A stretch of 64,000 bases of DNA from the NCBI GenBank assembly GCA_037043455.1, contig JAWPHD010003095.1:1-64000 (forward strand). The letters are read 5' to 3'. The notes beneath the pieces were generated by a model. That model had not been told where the DNA came from and made no database searches. It was given only the letters and a program-made list of their open reading frames with translations. The first letter of the stretch is position 1. The number at the start of each line of letters is the position of its first letter. Source of the stretch: Cyrtodaria siliqua. Its lineage: Eukaryota; Mollusca; Bivalvia; Adapedonta; Hiatellidae. The position numbers and the translations under genes are program-made. Below are positions 1-12,500 of this stretch, piece by piece.

Positions 1-105
1 GCCTAAAATTCATTTTAAAGGGTTGCAAAATACGTAATTGGTAAATTTATTTCAGAATTCGCTTTAAAATCAGTATTATATTTACATAAACAATGGCTTA
101 ATTAT

Positions 106-600
106 TGAAATCACTACACTGCAAAGAAGCACAATTTGAAAATACTACACTGCACAGAAGTGAAATTTGAAAATACTACACTGCAGAGAAGCAAAATTTG
201 AAAATACTACCCTGCAGAGAAGCAAAATTTGAAAATACTACCCTGCAGAGAAGCAACATTTGAAAATACTACTCTGCAAAGAAGCACAATTTGAAAATAC
301 TACCCTGCAGAGAAGCAAAATTTGAAAATACTACCCTGCAGAGAAGCAACATTTGAAAATACTACTCTGCAAAGAAGCAAAATTTGAAAATACTACACTG
401 CAAAGAAGCAAATTTTGAAATTAATTCACTGCTAAGAAGCACACTTTTACAAGTCCTACACTGCAAAGAAGAACAATTTGAACATCCAACACGGCAAAGA
501 AGCACAATTTAAAAATACTACATGTACACTGCCAAGAAACAAAATATAAAAATATTCCACCTTAAAGCAAAATTTAAAAAACATTACACTGTAAGGAAGC
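106..600. repeat. Minisatellite, ~31-bp unit
   Basis: About 16 diverged tandem units built on CTGCAGAGAAGCAAAATTTG followed by AAAATACTAC. The central units (180-400) are nearly identical and the edges decay. The same unit returns at 4160-4690, so the array belongs to a larger duplicated block. No coding potential is seen. Confidence 0.85.
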
Positions 601-1112
601 ACATGTTTTCATGGATTGGAGATTGTTCAATATCGTGCATAAACTGAATAATTGTGAAATGATGTTGTGCCATACTTTGTCTAGTTATAAGTTGTATTAC
701 TGCATTCTACTTTATATAAGTATTGTTTTAGGTTAGACCAGTCTAGTTATTAATAACTGCTTTATTGAATGTTAGAGGGAAATAAAAATAATTTAATGCT
801 ATTTTCACATTATAAGGTAGAATACAGTTTGTTAATTAGTTTCAAAATAGTTAATAGTTTACCATGTTTCAATTTCTGTATTTTTATTTACAACAAATGT
901 ACAATATAATATTTACAATTATAAAAAAATCCCTCAAGACAATTTCAATAAATTTGTCCGGCTATTTATATATAGATTCAGATATACAAACCATCCAGAA
1001 TCGTGGGTTCTGTACCGCGATACGGTAATGATACACAAATAAGCAAAAACTTGCTCTTATTTACAAAAATAATCTCGCAATTTATTGTAAAAAATATCTT
1101 TTCTTATGGTTT
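601..1112. other. AT-rich non-coding stretch, duplicated downstream
   Basis: No gene is seen. Parts recur with moderate divergence at about 4690-4870 (the stretch around ACAAATAAAAAAAATACC and GATATACAAACCATCCAGA) and at 5510-5780 (around CTAGTTATAAGT and TATTACTGCATTCTACTTTA). This places it in the same duplicated block as the flanking minisatellite. Confidence 0.6.
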
Positions 1113-2650
1113 TTAGCTCGACTGATCAGAGATCAGCAGAGCTTATGCCGTGGTGCGGCGTCCGTCATCCTTCTGTCCGTAAACTTTTTTTTGTAGCGAC
1201 TACTCCTCTGAAACTACTAAATGGATTTTCATGAAACTTTACAGAAATGTTGCCCATGAAGCCTAGTTGATCCTAGCAAAAATTCATGTTGATGTGAAAT
1301 CCAAGATGGCCGCCAAATCTAAAAATAGGTTTTTAAAAAACAAGTTTGTAGCGACTACTTCTTGAAAACTCTTAAGTGATATTGATATGGGACTTTTTCT
1401 AAAATGATCAGCATGACATGATGTTGGTCCTTGTCGAAAATCGTTTTGATTCGACGTTAAACATGGCTGGCAGCGGCCATCTTTGTTTACATAGATTTAT
1501 ATAATGAAAACTTGTAGCGACTACTCCTCTGAAACTACTTGACGGACTTTCATGAAACTTCATAGGAATGTTGCTCTTGATGTCTAATTGATCCTAGCAA
1601 AATTTCAGGTCAGCCGGAAATTCAAGATGGCCGCCACGACTAAAAATAAATTTTCAAAATACAAGTTTGTAGCGACTACTTCTTGAAAACTATAAGTGAT
1701 ATTGATATGGGACTTTTTCTAAAATGATCAGCATGACATGATGTTGGTCCTTGTCAAAAATCGTTTTGATTCGATGTTAAACATGGCTGTCAGCGGCCAT
1801 CTTTGTTTACATAGAGTTATATAATGAAAACTTGTAGCGACTACTCCTCTGAAACTACATGGCGGATTTCATGAAACTTTACAGGAATATTGCTCTTAAT
1901 GTCTAATTGACCCTAGCAAAATTTCAGATTGGCCAGAAATTCAAGATGGCCACCACAGCTAAAAATAGAATTTTAAAAAATAAGTTTGTAGTGACTACTT
2001 CTTGAAAACTATAAGTGATATTGATATGGGACTTTTTCTAAAATGATCAACATGACATGATGGTTATCCGAGTTGAACATTATTTTGATTCAACGTTAAA
2101 TATGGCTGCCAGTGGCCATCTTTGTTTACATAGAGTTATATAATGAAAACTTGTAGCGATTACTCCTCTGAAACTACTTGACAGATTTTCATGAAACTTC
2201 ACATGAATGTTGCTCTTGATGTCTTATTGATTCTAGCAAAATTTCAGGTCGGCCGGAAATTCAAGATGGCCACCATGGCTAAAAATAGATTTTCAAAATA
2301 CAAGTTTGTAGCGACTACTTCTTGAAAACTATAAGTGATATTGATATGGGACTTTTTCTAAAATGATCAGCATGACATGATGTTGGTCCTTGTCAAAAAT
2401 CGTTTTGATTCGATGTTAAACATGGCTGAGAGCGGCCATCTTTGTTTACATAGAGTTATATAATGAAAACTTGTAGCGACTACTCCACTGAAACTACTTG
2501 ACGGATTTTCATGAAACTTCACAGGAATGTTGCTCTTGATGTGTAATTGATCCTAGCAAAATTTCAGGTCGGCCGGAAATTCAAGATGGCCGCCACAGCT
2601 AAAAATAAATTTTCAAAAAACAAGTTTGTAGCGACTACTTCCTTAAATCA
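1113..2650 (+). repeat. Hairpin-headed element with dimeric ~160-bp satellite (320-bp repeat)
   Basis: A head with a short inverted repeat (TTTTAGCTCGACTGATCAG, then GATCAGCAGAGCTTATG) leads into tandem units. The motif TTGTAGCGACTACTCC recurs at 1191, 1512, 1832, 2151 and 2471, a period of 319-321 bp. A sister motif, TTGTAGCGACTACTTC, lies about 155 bp into each unit, so each unit is a dimer of two ~160-bp monomers. Monomers carry AAGATGGCCGCC-like blocks. The head resembles that at 48131, so both probably belong to one element superfamily. The 160-bp period resembles satellites known from bivalves; that assignment is inferred. Confidence 0.8.
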
Positions 2651-3215
2651 AAATCAATCAGTAGAGCTTCAAGGTCATTGACCTCTTGTTATATTATTTG
2701 AGGTTGTTTAAAGGATTATTAATGTTAATGTCAAGGTCAGTGTCACTTTTACTAAAAATAGGCTTTCCATTAACCTTTTTGTTTAAGTTTTGTTTCCGCT
2801 ATGAATGAGATATTGGCATGAAACTTTCTGGATAGCTAGCTTATATAAAAAGGAAGCTTGGAATTGCATTTGGGGTCACTTGATTCAAGGTCAAGGTCAC
2901 TGGTACTAAAAATAGAAAAACAATTCTGTTCATTAGCTTCAGTTAGGAATGAGATATTGGCATGCAAAATTCTGGATAGGTAGCTTACCGGTATATAAAA
3001 AGCAAACTTGGGATTGCATTTGGGGTCACTGGGGTCAAGGTCACTGTTACTAAAAATAGAAAAGCAGTTTCCACTCAATAACTTCAGTTGGGAATGAGAT
3101 ATTTGCATGAAACTTTATGGTTAGGTAGCTTATATGAAAAGGAAGCTTGGGATTGCATTTGGGGTCACTGTGGTCACGTCACTGTTACTAAAAATAGAAA
3201 AACAGTTTCAGAATA
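2651..3215. repeat. Tandem ~140-150-bp units with nuclear-receptor-like half-sites
   Basis: Three to four units each contain GGGATTGCATTTGGGGTCAC, an AAGGTCACTG stretch and CTAAAAATAGAAA, about 151 and 140 bp apart. The first full unit holds TCAAGGTCAAGGTCA at 2885-2899. The short open frame on the - strand here is a translation of the repeat. Confidence 0.75.
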
Positions 3216-3790
3216 TTTTTATAATTATCCCCTTGAATATTTTCATAATTAGTCATGTTTATTTACTTAGAATTTGCATTAAGTTTACATCAAGTTTGTC
3301 AGTAACTTGAAAAAAGTTGTATCACAAATACTGTGTGTTAAAAAGAAACTGAAATATGTTGTGAATATATATCTTGAATACTGTCACTATTCAAATGACT
3401 CGATCATCTTTCACATTGTGGAAAACCCGGCTTTAACGCCAAAATTCATTTAGCATAATTAACACTTCTTGTCGAAGCATAGAGAGCAACTCACATTAAT
3501 TTGGCTTGGATGTTAACCAGGTGATTACTGCACTGGGGTTTATCCTTCTACCATGTACTAAACACACCAGCGTAATCTATTAGATTGAAACACTGTGTCT
3601 ATTCAGGGAGAAGCTTTAAAACCTAAAATTTGTGTTAACTAACAATTTAATTAATAAATACTGATAAAGGAGATCCAACTCCTTTAAGTTCAAACTCTTC
3701 CGAACAGATATTCTGGTGTTTTGTACCATGTAGTAACCCAGGTTGCTAGTAAGGATCCAAAATGTAAAATATAAAATGCAATTTTTCACT
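3216..3790. other. Non-coding, nothing recognised
   Basis: AT-rich sequence without a supported gene, RNA or clear repeat. It precedes the first copy of the exon-like block at 3796. Confidence 0.5.
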
Positions 3791-3795
3791 GATAT

Positions 3796-3892
3796 TCAGC
3801 ACCAGGTGGAGGGGATGGTTAACGTGGTAATTAGTGACTCACTTAGGGAGGATCGAGCAGAAGTGGAGAGCACATTCCTACGAGAGGTCTGA
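3796..3892 (+). other. Exon-like segment, copy 1
   Basis: An acceptor-like TATTCAG precedes a short open stretch beginning HQVEGMVN and ending near a GT (CGAGAG|GTCTG). The copy at 5072-5165 keeps the AG, the reading frame and about 60% of residues, although the DNA around it has diverged. I do not recognise the peptide and could not align it with TTC29. It may be an exon of an unknown gene or a conserved part of a repeat. Confidence 0.25.
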
Positions 3893-4159
3893 CTAAAGTT
3901 GATATGTTGCATATTTATGGCACTTATTTATGCCTGTTTCTGTTGCCAGTTTGTGTTGCCATTTTGATTTGTGTTTTCTTGTGTATGTGTAGATGCAGGT
4001 CCATCAGTGTGAACTCGTGGTTCATGTTTTATAGACACATTTACGCAAATGCCAAAAATTCATTTCAAAGGCTTAAAAAATATGTAGTTTATAAAAAATG
4101 AATAGAATTCACTTTAAAATCAGTATTATATATACTTAAGCATTGGTTTAATTATTGAA

Positions 4160-4690
4160 AATACATGTACTTCACTGCAAAGAAGCAACATTCGAAAATA
4201 CTACACTGCACAGAAGCAAAATTTGACAATCCTACACTGCAAAGAAGAACATTTTGAAAATAATAAACTACAAAAAAAACAAAATTTGAAAATTATTCAT
4301 GGCAAATAAGCACAATTTGAAAATAATACACTGCAAAGAAGTAAAATTTGAAAATAATACAAGTTCCAAAGAAGCAACATTTGAAAACTATACACTGCAA
4401 AGAAGCACAATTTTAGTATAATTCACTGCAAAGAAGCAACATTTGAGTATAATTCACTGCAAAGAAGCAACATTTGAGTATAATTCACTGCAAAGAAGCA
4501 ACATTTGGGAATAAAACACGGCAATAAAAGCAAAATTTGTCTACTCTGTAAAAAAATAACAATTTGAAAATCCTACACTACAAAGAAGCACAATTTGAAA
4601 ATATTACACTGCTATTAGAAGCAGAATATGAAAATATTACAATGCAAAGAAGCAAAATGTTGAAGTCCTACACTGCAAGGAAGCAACAGG
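4160..4690. repeat. Minisatellite, ~29-31-bp unit, second array
   Basis: About 17 diverged units of CACTGCAAAGAAGCAACATT type, the same family as 106-600. A run of near-identical units with a GAGTATAATT variant lies at 4410-4510. Confidence 0.8.
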
Positions 4691-5071
4691 TGGGGAATAA
4701 AATAATGCTATTTGCATATTGCAGGGTAGAATGCTGTTTGTTAATTAGTTTCAAAATAGTTTACAATGTTTTAATTCCTGTGTTGTTATTTACAACAAAT
4801 AAAAAAAATACCTTAAGATAATTTCAATAAATTTGATTCAGATATACAAACCATCCAGAGAACATCCAGTATATAATTGGATTATACCGGTGTTAAATGT
4901 ATATAAATTTTGAATTTTGCTGTGATGTATCAGTTGTTTATGATGCATATTTGTTTTAATTGCAAAGAGTTAGGGAAACTGTTGACATACTTTGAAAAGT
5001 TTTTATACTGTTTAACCCAGGTTGCTGATAAGAACGTAAAATATTATAAAATGCAATTTTACACTTATCCT

Positions 5072-5165
5072 TAGCACAAGGTGGAGGGTATGGTTAACAG
5101 GATAATTGATACCGCACTTATGGAGGATGGAGCAGAAGTAGTGAGCAGAGAGCCACGAGAGGTCT
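5072..5165 (+). other. Exon-like segment, copy 2
   Basis: Second copy of the segment at 3796. It starts after a CCTTAG and begins HKVEGMVN; the frame stays open past the GT-like end for about 65 more codons. Function unknown. Confidence 0.25.
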
Positions 5166-5371
5166 GGCTAAAGTTGACATGTTGCATATTTATGGCACGT
5201 CTTTGTGCCCGTTCCTGTTGCCACTTTGATTTGTGCTTTCTTGTGTGTACAACCCGTGTAGAACCAGGTCAATCAGTGAAACCTGTGTATGTCATGGTTC
5301 ATACACATACTTTCCTATCAAAGACACATACGCATTTAGACAAATGCTTTAAATTCAGTTTCAATGCTTAA

Positions 5372-6454
5372 AAAGATATTGCTTAAAAATATAGATTTAT
5401 ATAAATTTGCTTTCAAAGAAGTATACAATTTACTTTTAGCATTTGGATTTATTTAAAACACTAGCATTCATCATGTTGATAAGGAAGCACACTTTTTTAC
5501 AGATTGATTTCTGTTTTTACATTTTGAATAGAGTCTATATCATGCATGTTATAATTTGAATAATTGTAAAATGATGTGCAATACTTGGTCTAGTTATAAG
5601 TCGTATTACTGCATTCTACTTTATGAGTAATGTTTTACATGAGACCAATCTAGTTAACTGATTTATAGATTGTGTAGTGGGGAATGAAACAATTTAACAT
5701 TATTTGAACACTATTTATAAGGTTGAATGCAGTTTGTTTAGTTTCTTTAATAGTTAATAGTTTACAATGTTTCCATTCCTGTATTGTTTTTAAGTATAAA
5801 TGATCACTACAGCCAGTATATAACTGGATTATACACTGGAAAAAAACTTGTATTATGTTGTTAACTGTGATTACAATATTTAAGTTATTAACGGTTGCAC
5901 ATTTTGTTTAATTGTGATGAGCTAGGGGAACCGTTAAACACACTTTGCGACAATTAAATGTTTGAAATACTGTCACAAACCTCCAATTACATATTCTAAT
6001 GTATTTCTTCATTTTCTGAAGTTTTACAATCTGTCTGTTTGAACATCTTGGTAGACTGTGTTTACATTTATACAATTCAGATGTCAATTTAGATGTCAGA
6101 CTAAGTAATGAGTTTCTGTGATCATATATATTACCATACATGTGAGATCTCACTCTTTAGACCAAAACACACAGAATTTCATCTCTTTAGAAGCTGAAAA
6201 TCTGCGAGATTGGGCATCTCACTGAAAACATTGTGACAAGAAAACAAATTTAAAAGCTTTTAAATGACATTTTTCTATTTTATTTTATCATCATATGCTT
6301 TAAAAAGCTTAAATATATGAATATATTTGATAAAACTTCACTAATACCTTCTTTTTTTTTAATGAATCTCACAAAGTTTGACCCTTAAAACATTCTTAAA
6401 TCTCTCAGATTATGGCTTCAAAAGTATCACATGTATGTATTACGTATATTTCAG
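5372..6454. other. Non-coding flank upstream of the first visible TTC29 exon
   Basis: AT-rich. The part at 5510-5780 repeats sequence from 601-960. No TTC29 exon could be found here, so the next upstream exon should lie before the window or be too short to recognise. Confidence 0.5.
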
Positions 6455-6546
6455 CATTTGAACACATACCTAACTATCTGTCGGTCAACAGACGACAAAG
6501 AGGGCATCGGCAAGGCCTGTGACGCCATAGCTAAATCATTTGCAAG
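6455..6546 (+). CDS. TTC29: TTC29 exon (first visible)
   Basis: Acceptor TATATTTCAG, donor AAG|GTAAATAT. It encodes 30 codons plus two bases, beginning HLNTYLTICRSTDDKEGIGK. This matches the end of one TPR helix pair and the start of the next in TTC29. The first codon is taken as complete (phase 0). Confidence 0.8.
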
Positions 6547-9500
6547 GTAAATATATATCTGTGTTAAACATACAGATGTATGATTCTGTGATGGGTCAGT
6601 ACCATAATATAATGTAATATATTATATATACATATTTATATAATTCATTATGCAACGAGTGTAACCCACACAAAACTAGTTTAACTTAACCCGTTATTAC
6701 TACTATTTCTCATTGTCAGTCCTTTTGTATTTGTAATATTTATTATGTTCATAGTGTAACTGGCTTCAGAAACACATCCAAAATGATACTTAAGCATTTT
6801 ATTTACTCATGACCTGCATTGGTTCATGCATACATTATCTTTTCAGCCTAAAATGAAAATAATATAAGTATGAGGAAATAATTTTATTATCTTGGTGGAA
6901 AACCATTGTATCTCGTTCTTTATTTATATGTTGCTACAATAGGAAAATGAAATACGTAAAGGCATGAGGAAAAAAAAATTGAACTCAATTGGGGTCACAT
7001 ACCTTGCACGTGTTTTGATGTAGTTCATACTCATGAATAAGTTAAAAAAAGACATTCATTCCTAAACTTACATTACATATCAAAATCAAATAGTTCACTG
7101 CTAGTTTTACAATTTAATTCTTTTATTTTTCTAAAACATATGTGTCATTAGGGTTGTATTAGTAGCCACGTTTATCTTCTAACACAAGTATAGGCATTGC
7201 TCTTAAAAATGTGTTGTGAACATGTCAAGAAAAATCTGTATCTAGTAAGACTACATAAGGATGTAATCTCACGAGTGAAAATGAAAACTATATATTCTTA
7301 CATGGCAAAATGACGCATAAATGTATGGATATGATTTGGGATATCAAAAAGGCTTAAAATAATATTAAATAATAAATTATGCAACTTTATTAAATTTATA
7401 ATTAGTTTATTCAGTTTTAATGCACTACTTTAATAAACTATACATGTGAATTCTTCGCAATTAAAAGAAAGAATAACAAGCATGATTTATAAATTGCTTT
7501 GATCTTGGTATGTTAATATTATACAATACATTTCGTTTTCATTTGATATCCTCTAGCATTAATTGGTTAGAAAGTTTGCACTCGGTAGGTGGAGTGTTGT
7601 ACCATGTCATGGATGCTTGTATAAATTGTTGTACACATTTAAGTTCAAGCACAACTTGTTGTCCAGTAAATGTTCTAACACGTTACATAGTGATAACCTG
7701 ATAAACAAGCAGACGTGTGTCCACTTTTCTTTTACGCATCACATTTTCAGTAATGATGTGGTAATACAAGCAATATATTTTAAGTTATCTGTCACACAAC
7801 ACACTTTTTTGTTAAATGTAAGATCAGCTGACTTAAATATATTGATTTTATAAATAGTTACTATCATAATATATTCTGTAGACATTCTGTAAATAAGTCT
7901 ATTTTGTTTAATAGCCATGGCCATGTGCATGAACATCGTAACATTCAAACTCACTGTTCACATATTTTGTGCAATTATTTGTTGTAACTCACATGTCTTC
8001 ATTGTTATCACATTTTTTTATTTTTTTTTTTGTAAATTATGTTGTCAGATTATTTTGGTGTGAGGGAGGGGTGAAAGTGGGGTGGGGGTGATATTTTAGA
8101 ACATACATGTCTTGAACACCTTACTGAGTATAGGTGTCACATCCTTCTGTTTTAGTCCTTCATGTAAAATTGGATAAGTGAAAAATTTAAATAAATCAGT
8201 GTGAGAAAAACTACACGTACACTTTTTATGAGTTACTGACATGATTTTTGCAATTTAGTGCATAACTGAATAAGGCTACCCGGCAATCCAACTTCATGAT
8301 TTTCTTGAATTTATAATTTAGTAAAAGTAAATATTTCTAATTGAAGTTTATAGTAGTTGTTTATTGGACGTCTACAGTAATGCTGTCAACCCGCCATAAA
8401 GAATAATTTGTATCAGATAATTTAATTATTTGTTGTTTAACTTAGTATTGATATGTCTGTATTAATAATGTCTGCTACACTGATACTGAAACCATTTCAT
8501 GTTATCATGTGTTTAAGTTAAAATAGTTACAGTTTGGAAGTTAGCTTAGATTTAATGATGAAGTTTTATCTTTCAGGGAAGGGAAGGTTAAAGAGAGTAT
8601 AGAATATTTGAAACAGTTTGTAGAGGTAGCAGAAACAAGTGGACAGGAGCTGGCGTACAGTAAAGCATGTCACAACCTCGGCAATATCTACAACACATTG
8701 GTGAGTGTATAGACACTGTGAGTGTGTCACATGCTGAGTGTAAAGTCACTGTGTGTCATGTGCTGAGAGTATAGTCACTTTGAGAGTGTCACATGCTGAG
8801 TGCATAGTTGCTGTGAGTGTGCTACATGCTGAGTGTATAGTCGCTGTGAGTGTGTCACATGCTGAGTGTGTAGTTGCTGTGAGAGTGTCACATGCTGAGT
8901 GTATAGTTGCTGTGAGTGTGTCATGTGCTGAGTGTATAGTTGCTGTGAGTGTGTCACATACTGATTGTGTAGTTGCTGTGAGTGTGTCATGTGCTGAGTA
9001 TATAGTTGCTGTGAGTGTGTCACATGCTGAGTGTATAGTCGATGTGAGTGTGTCACATGCTGAGTGTGTAGTTGCTGTGAGTGTGTCATATGCTGAGTGT
9101 AAAGTCACTATGTATCATGTGCTCAGTTTATAGTTGCTGTGAGTGTGTCACATGCTGAGTGTGTAGTTGCTGTGAGTGTGTCATATGTTGAGTGTATAAT
9201 TGCTGTGAGTGTGTCAAGTGCTGAGTGTAAAGTCACTATGTATCATGTGCTCAGTTTATAGTTGCTGTGAGTGTGACACGTGCTGAGTGTATAGTTGCTG
9301 CGAGTGTGTCACATGCTGAGTGTATAGTCGATGTGAGTGTGTCACATGCTGAGTGTATAGTTGCTGTGTGTCACATGCTGAGTATGTAGTTGCTGTGGGT
9401 GTGTCACATGCTGAGTATATAGTTGCTGTGAGTGTGTCACATGCTGAGTGTATAGTTGCTGTGTGTCACATGCTGAGTATGTAGTTGCTGTGAGTGTGTC

Positions 9501-12500
9501 ACATGCTGAGTATATAGTTGCTGTGAGTGTGTCACATGCTGAGTGTATAGTCGATGTGAGTGTGTCACATGCTGAGTGTATAGTTGCTGTGTGTCACATG
9601 CTGAGTATGTAGTTGCTGTGAGTGTGTCACATGCTGAGTATGTAGTTGCTGTGAGTGTGTCACATGCTGAGTGTATAGTCGATGTGAGTGTGTCACATGC
9701 TGAGTGTATAGTTGCTGTGTGTCACATGCTGAGTATGTAGTTGCTGTGATTGTGTCACATCCTGAGTATATAGTTGCTGTGAGTGTGTCACATGCTGAGT
9801 GTATAGTTGCTGTGTGTCACATGCTGAGTATATAGTTGCTGTGAGTGTGTAACATGCTGAGTGTATAGTTGCTGTGAGTGTGTCACATGCTGAGTGTATA
9901 GTTGCTGTGAGTGTGTCACATGCGGAGTGTATAGTTGCTGTGAGTGTGTCACATGCTGAGTGTATAGTTGCTGTGAGTGTGTCACATGCTGAGTGTATAG
10001 TTGCTGTGTGTCACATGCTGAGTATATAGTTGCTGTGAGTGTGTCACATGCTGAGTGTATAGTCGATGTGAGTGTGTCACATGCTGAGTGTATAGTCGAT
10101 GTGAGTGTGTCACATGCTGAGTGTGAAGTTGCTGTGAGAGTGTCACATGCTGAGTGTATAGTTGCTGTGAGTGTGTCATGTGCTGAGTGTATAGTTGCTG
10201 TGAGTGTGTCACATACTGATTGTGTAGTTGCTGTGAGTGTGTCATGTGCTGAGTATATAGTTGCTGTGAGTGTGTCACATGCTGAGTGTATAGTTGATGT
10301 GAGTGTGTCACATGCTGAGTGTATAGTCGATGTGAGTGTGTCACATGCTGAGTGTGTAGTTGATGTGAGTGTGTCACATGCTGAGTGTATAGTTGCTGTG
10401 AGTGTGTCATGTGCTGAGTATATAGTTGCTGTGAGTGTGTCACATGCTGAGTGTATAGTCGATGTGAGTGTGTCACATGCTGAGTGTGTAGTTGCTGTGA
10501 GTGTGTCATATGCTGAGTGTAAAGTCACTATGTATCATGTGCTCAGTTTATAGTTGCTGTGAGTGTGTCACATGCTGAGTGTGTAGTTGCTGTGAGTGTG
10601 TCATATGCTGAGTGTATAATTGCTGTGAGTGTGTCAAGTGCTGAGTGTAAAGTCACTATGTATCATGTGCTCAGTTTATAGTTGCTGTGAGTGTGACACG
10701 TGCTGAGTGTATAGTTGCTGCGAGTGTGTCACATGCTGAGTGTATAGTCGATGTGAGTGTGTCACATGCTGAGTGTATAGTTGCTGTGTGTCACATGCTG
10801 AGTATGTAGTTGCTGTGGGTGTGTCACATGCTGAGTATATAGTTGCTGTGAGTGTGTCACATGCTGAGTGTATAGTTGCTGTGTGTCACATGCTGAGTAT
10901 GTAGTTGCTGTGAGTGTGTCACATGCTGAGTATATAGTTGCTGTGAGTGTGTCACATGCTGAGTGTATAGTCGATGTGAGTGTGTCACATGCTGAGTGTA
11001 TAGTTGCTGTGTGTCACATGCTGAGTATGTAGTTGCTGTGAGTGTGTCACATGCTGAGTATGTAGTTGCTGTGGGTGTGTCACATGCTGAGTGTATAGTT
11101 GCTGTGAGTGTGTCACATGCTGAGTGTATAGTTGCTGTGTGTCACATGCTGAGTATGTAGTTGCTGTGAGTGTGTCACATGCTGAGTATATAGTTGCTGT
11201 GAGTGTGTCACATGCTGAGTATATAGTTGCTGTGAGAGTGTCACATGCTGAGTATGTAGTTGCTGTGAGTGTGTCACATGCTGAGTATATAGTTGCTGTG
11301 AGTGTGTCACATGCTGAGTGTATAGTTGCTGTGTGTCACATGCTGAGTATATAGTTGCTGTGAGTGTGTCACATGCTGAGTGTAAAGTTGCTGTGAGTGT
11401 GTCACATGCTGAGTGTATAGTTGCTGTGAGTGTGTCACATGCTGAGTGTATAGTTGCTGTGAGTGTGTCACATGCTGAGTGTATTTTTGCTGTGAGTGTG
11501 TCACATGCTGAGTGTATAGTTGCTGTGTGTCACATGCTGAGTATATAGTTGCTGTGAGTGTGTCACATGCTGAGTGTATAGTCGATGTGAGTGTGTCACA
11601 TGCTGAGTGTATAGTCGATGTGAGTGTGTCACATGCTGAGTGTGTAGTTGCTGTGAGTGTGTCATATGCTGAGTGTAAAGTCACTATGTATCATGTGCTC
11701 AGTTTATAGTTGCTGTGAGTGTGTCACATGCTGAGTGTGTAGTTGCTGTGAGTGTGTCATATGCTGAGTGTATAATTGCTGTGAGTGTGTCAAGTGCTGA
11801 GTGTAAAGTCACTATGTATCATGTGCTCAGTTTATAGTTGCTGTGAGTGTGACACGTGCTGAGTGTATAGTTGCTGCGAGTGTGTCACATGCTGAGTGTA
11901 TAGTCGATGTGAGTGTGTCACATGCTGAGTGTATAGTTGCTGTGTGTCACATGCTGAGTATGTAGTTGCTGTGGGTCTGTCATATGCTGAGTGTATAATC
12001 ACTGTGAGTGTGTCACATGCTGAGTGTAGTCACTATGTATCATGTGCTCAGTGTATAGTTGCTGTGAGTGTGACACATGCTGAGTGTATTATCACTGTTG
12101 AGTGTGTCATGTGCTCAGTGTATAGTCGATGTGAGTGTGTCACATGCTGAGTGTATAGTTGCTGTGAGTGTGTCACATGCTGAGTGTATAGTTGCTGTGA
12201 GTGTGTCATATGCTGAGTGTATAAACACTGTGAGTGTGTCACATGCTGAGTGTAGTCACTATGTATCATGTGCTCAGTGTATAGTTGCTGTGAGTGTGAC
12301 ACGTGCTGAGTGTATAATCACTGTTGAGTGTGTCACGTTCTGAGTGTATAGTCACTTTGTGTCATGTGCTGAGTATAGCTGTGGGTGTGACACATGCTGA
12401 GTGTATAGTTGCTGTGAGTGTGTCACATGCCGAGTGTATAGTCACTGTGAGTGTGTCACATGCTGATTGTATAGTCACTGTGTGGCATGTGCTGACTGTA

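Larger units (their letters stand above)
3791..5900. repeat. Tandemly duplicated block (two copies of ~1.28 kb)
   Basis: A block with CAGGTTGCTAGTAAGGATCC, an exon-like stretch at 3796-3892 and then GACATGTTGCATATTTATGG-like sequence is repeated at about 5010-5370. The minisatellite at 4160-4690 lies between the copies and matches the one at 106-600, so the original block may have been larger and included positions 1-960. Divergence between copies is moderate, so the duplication is not recent. Confidence 0.65.
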
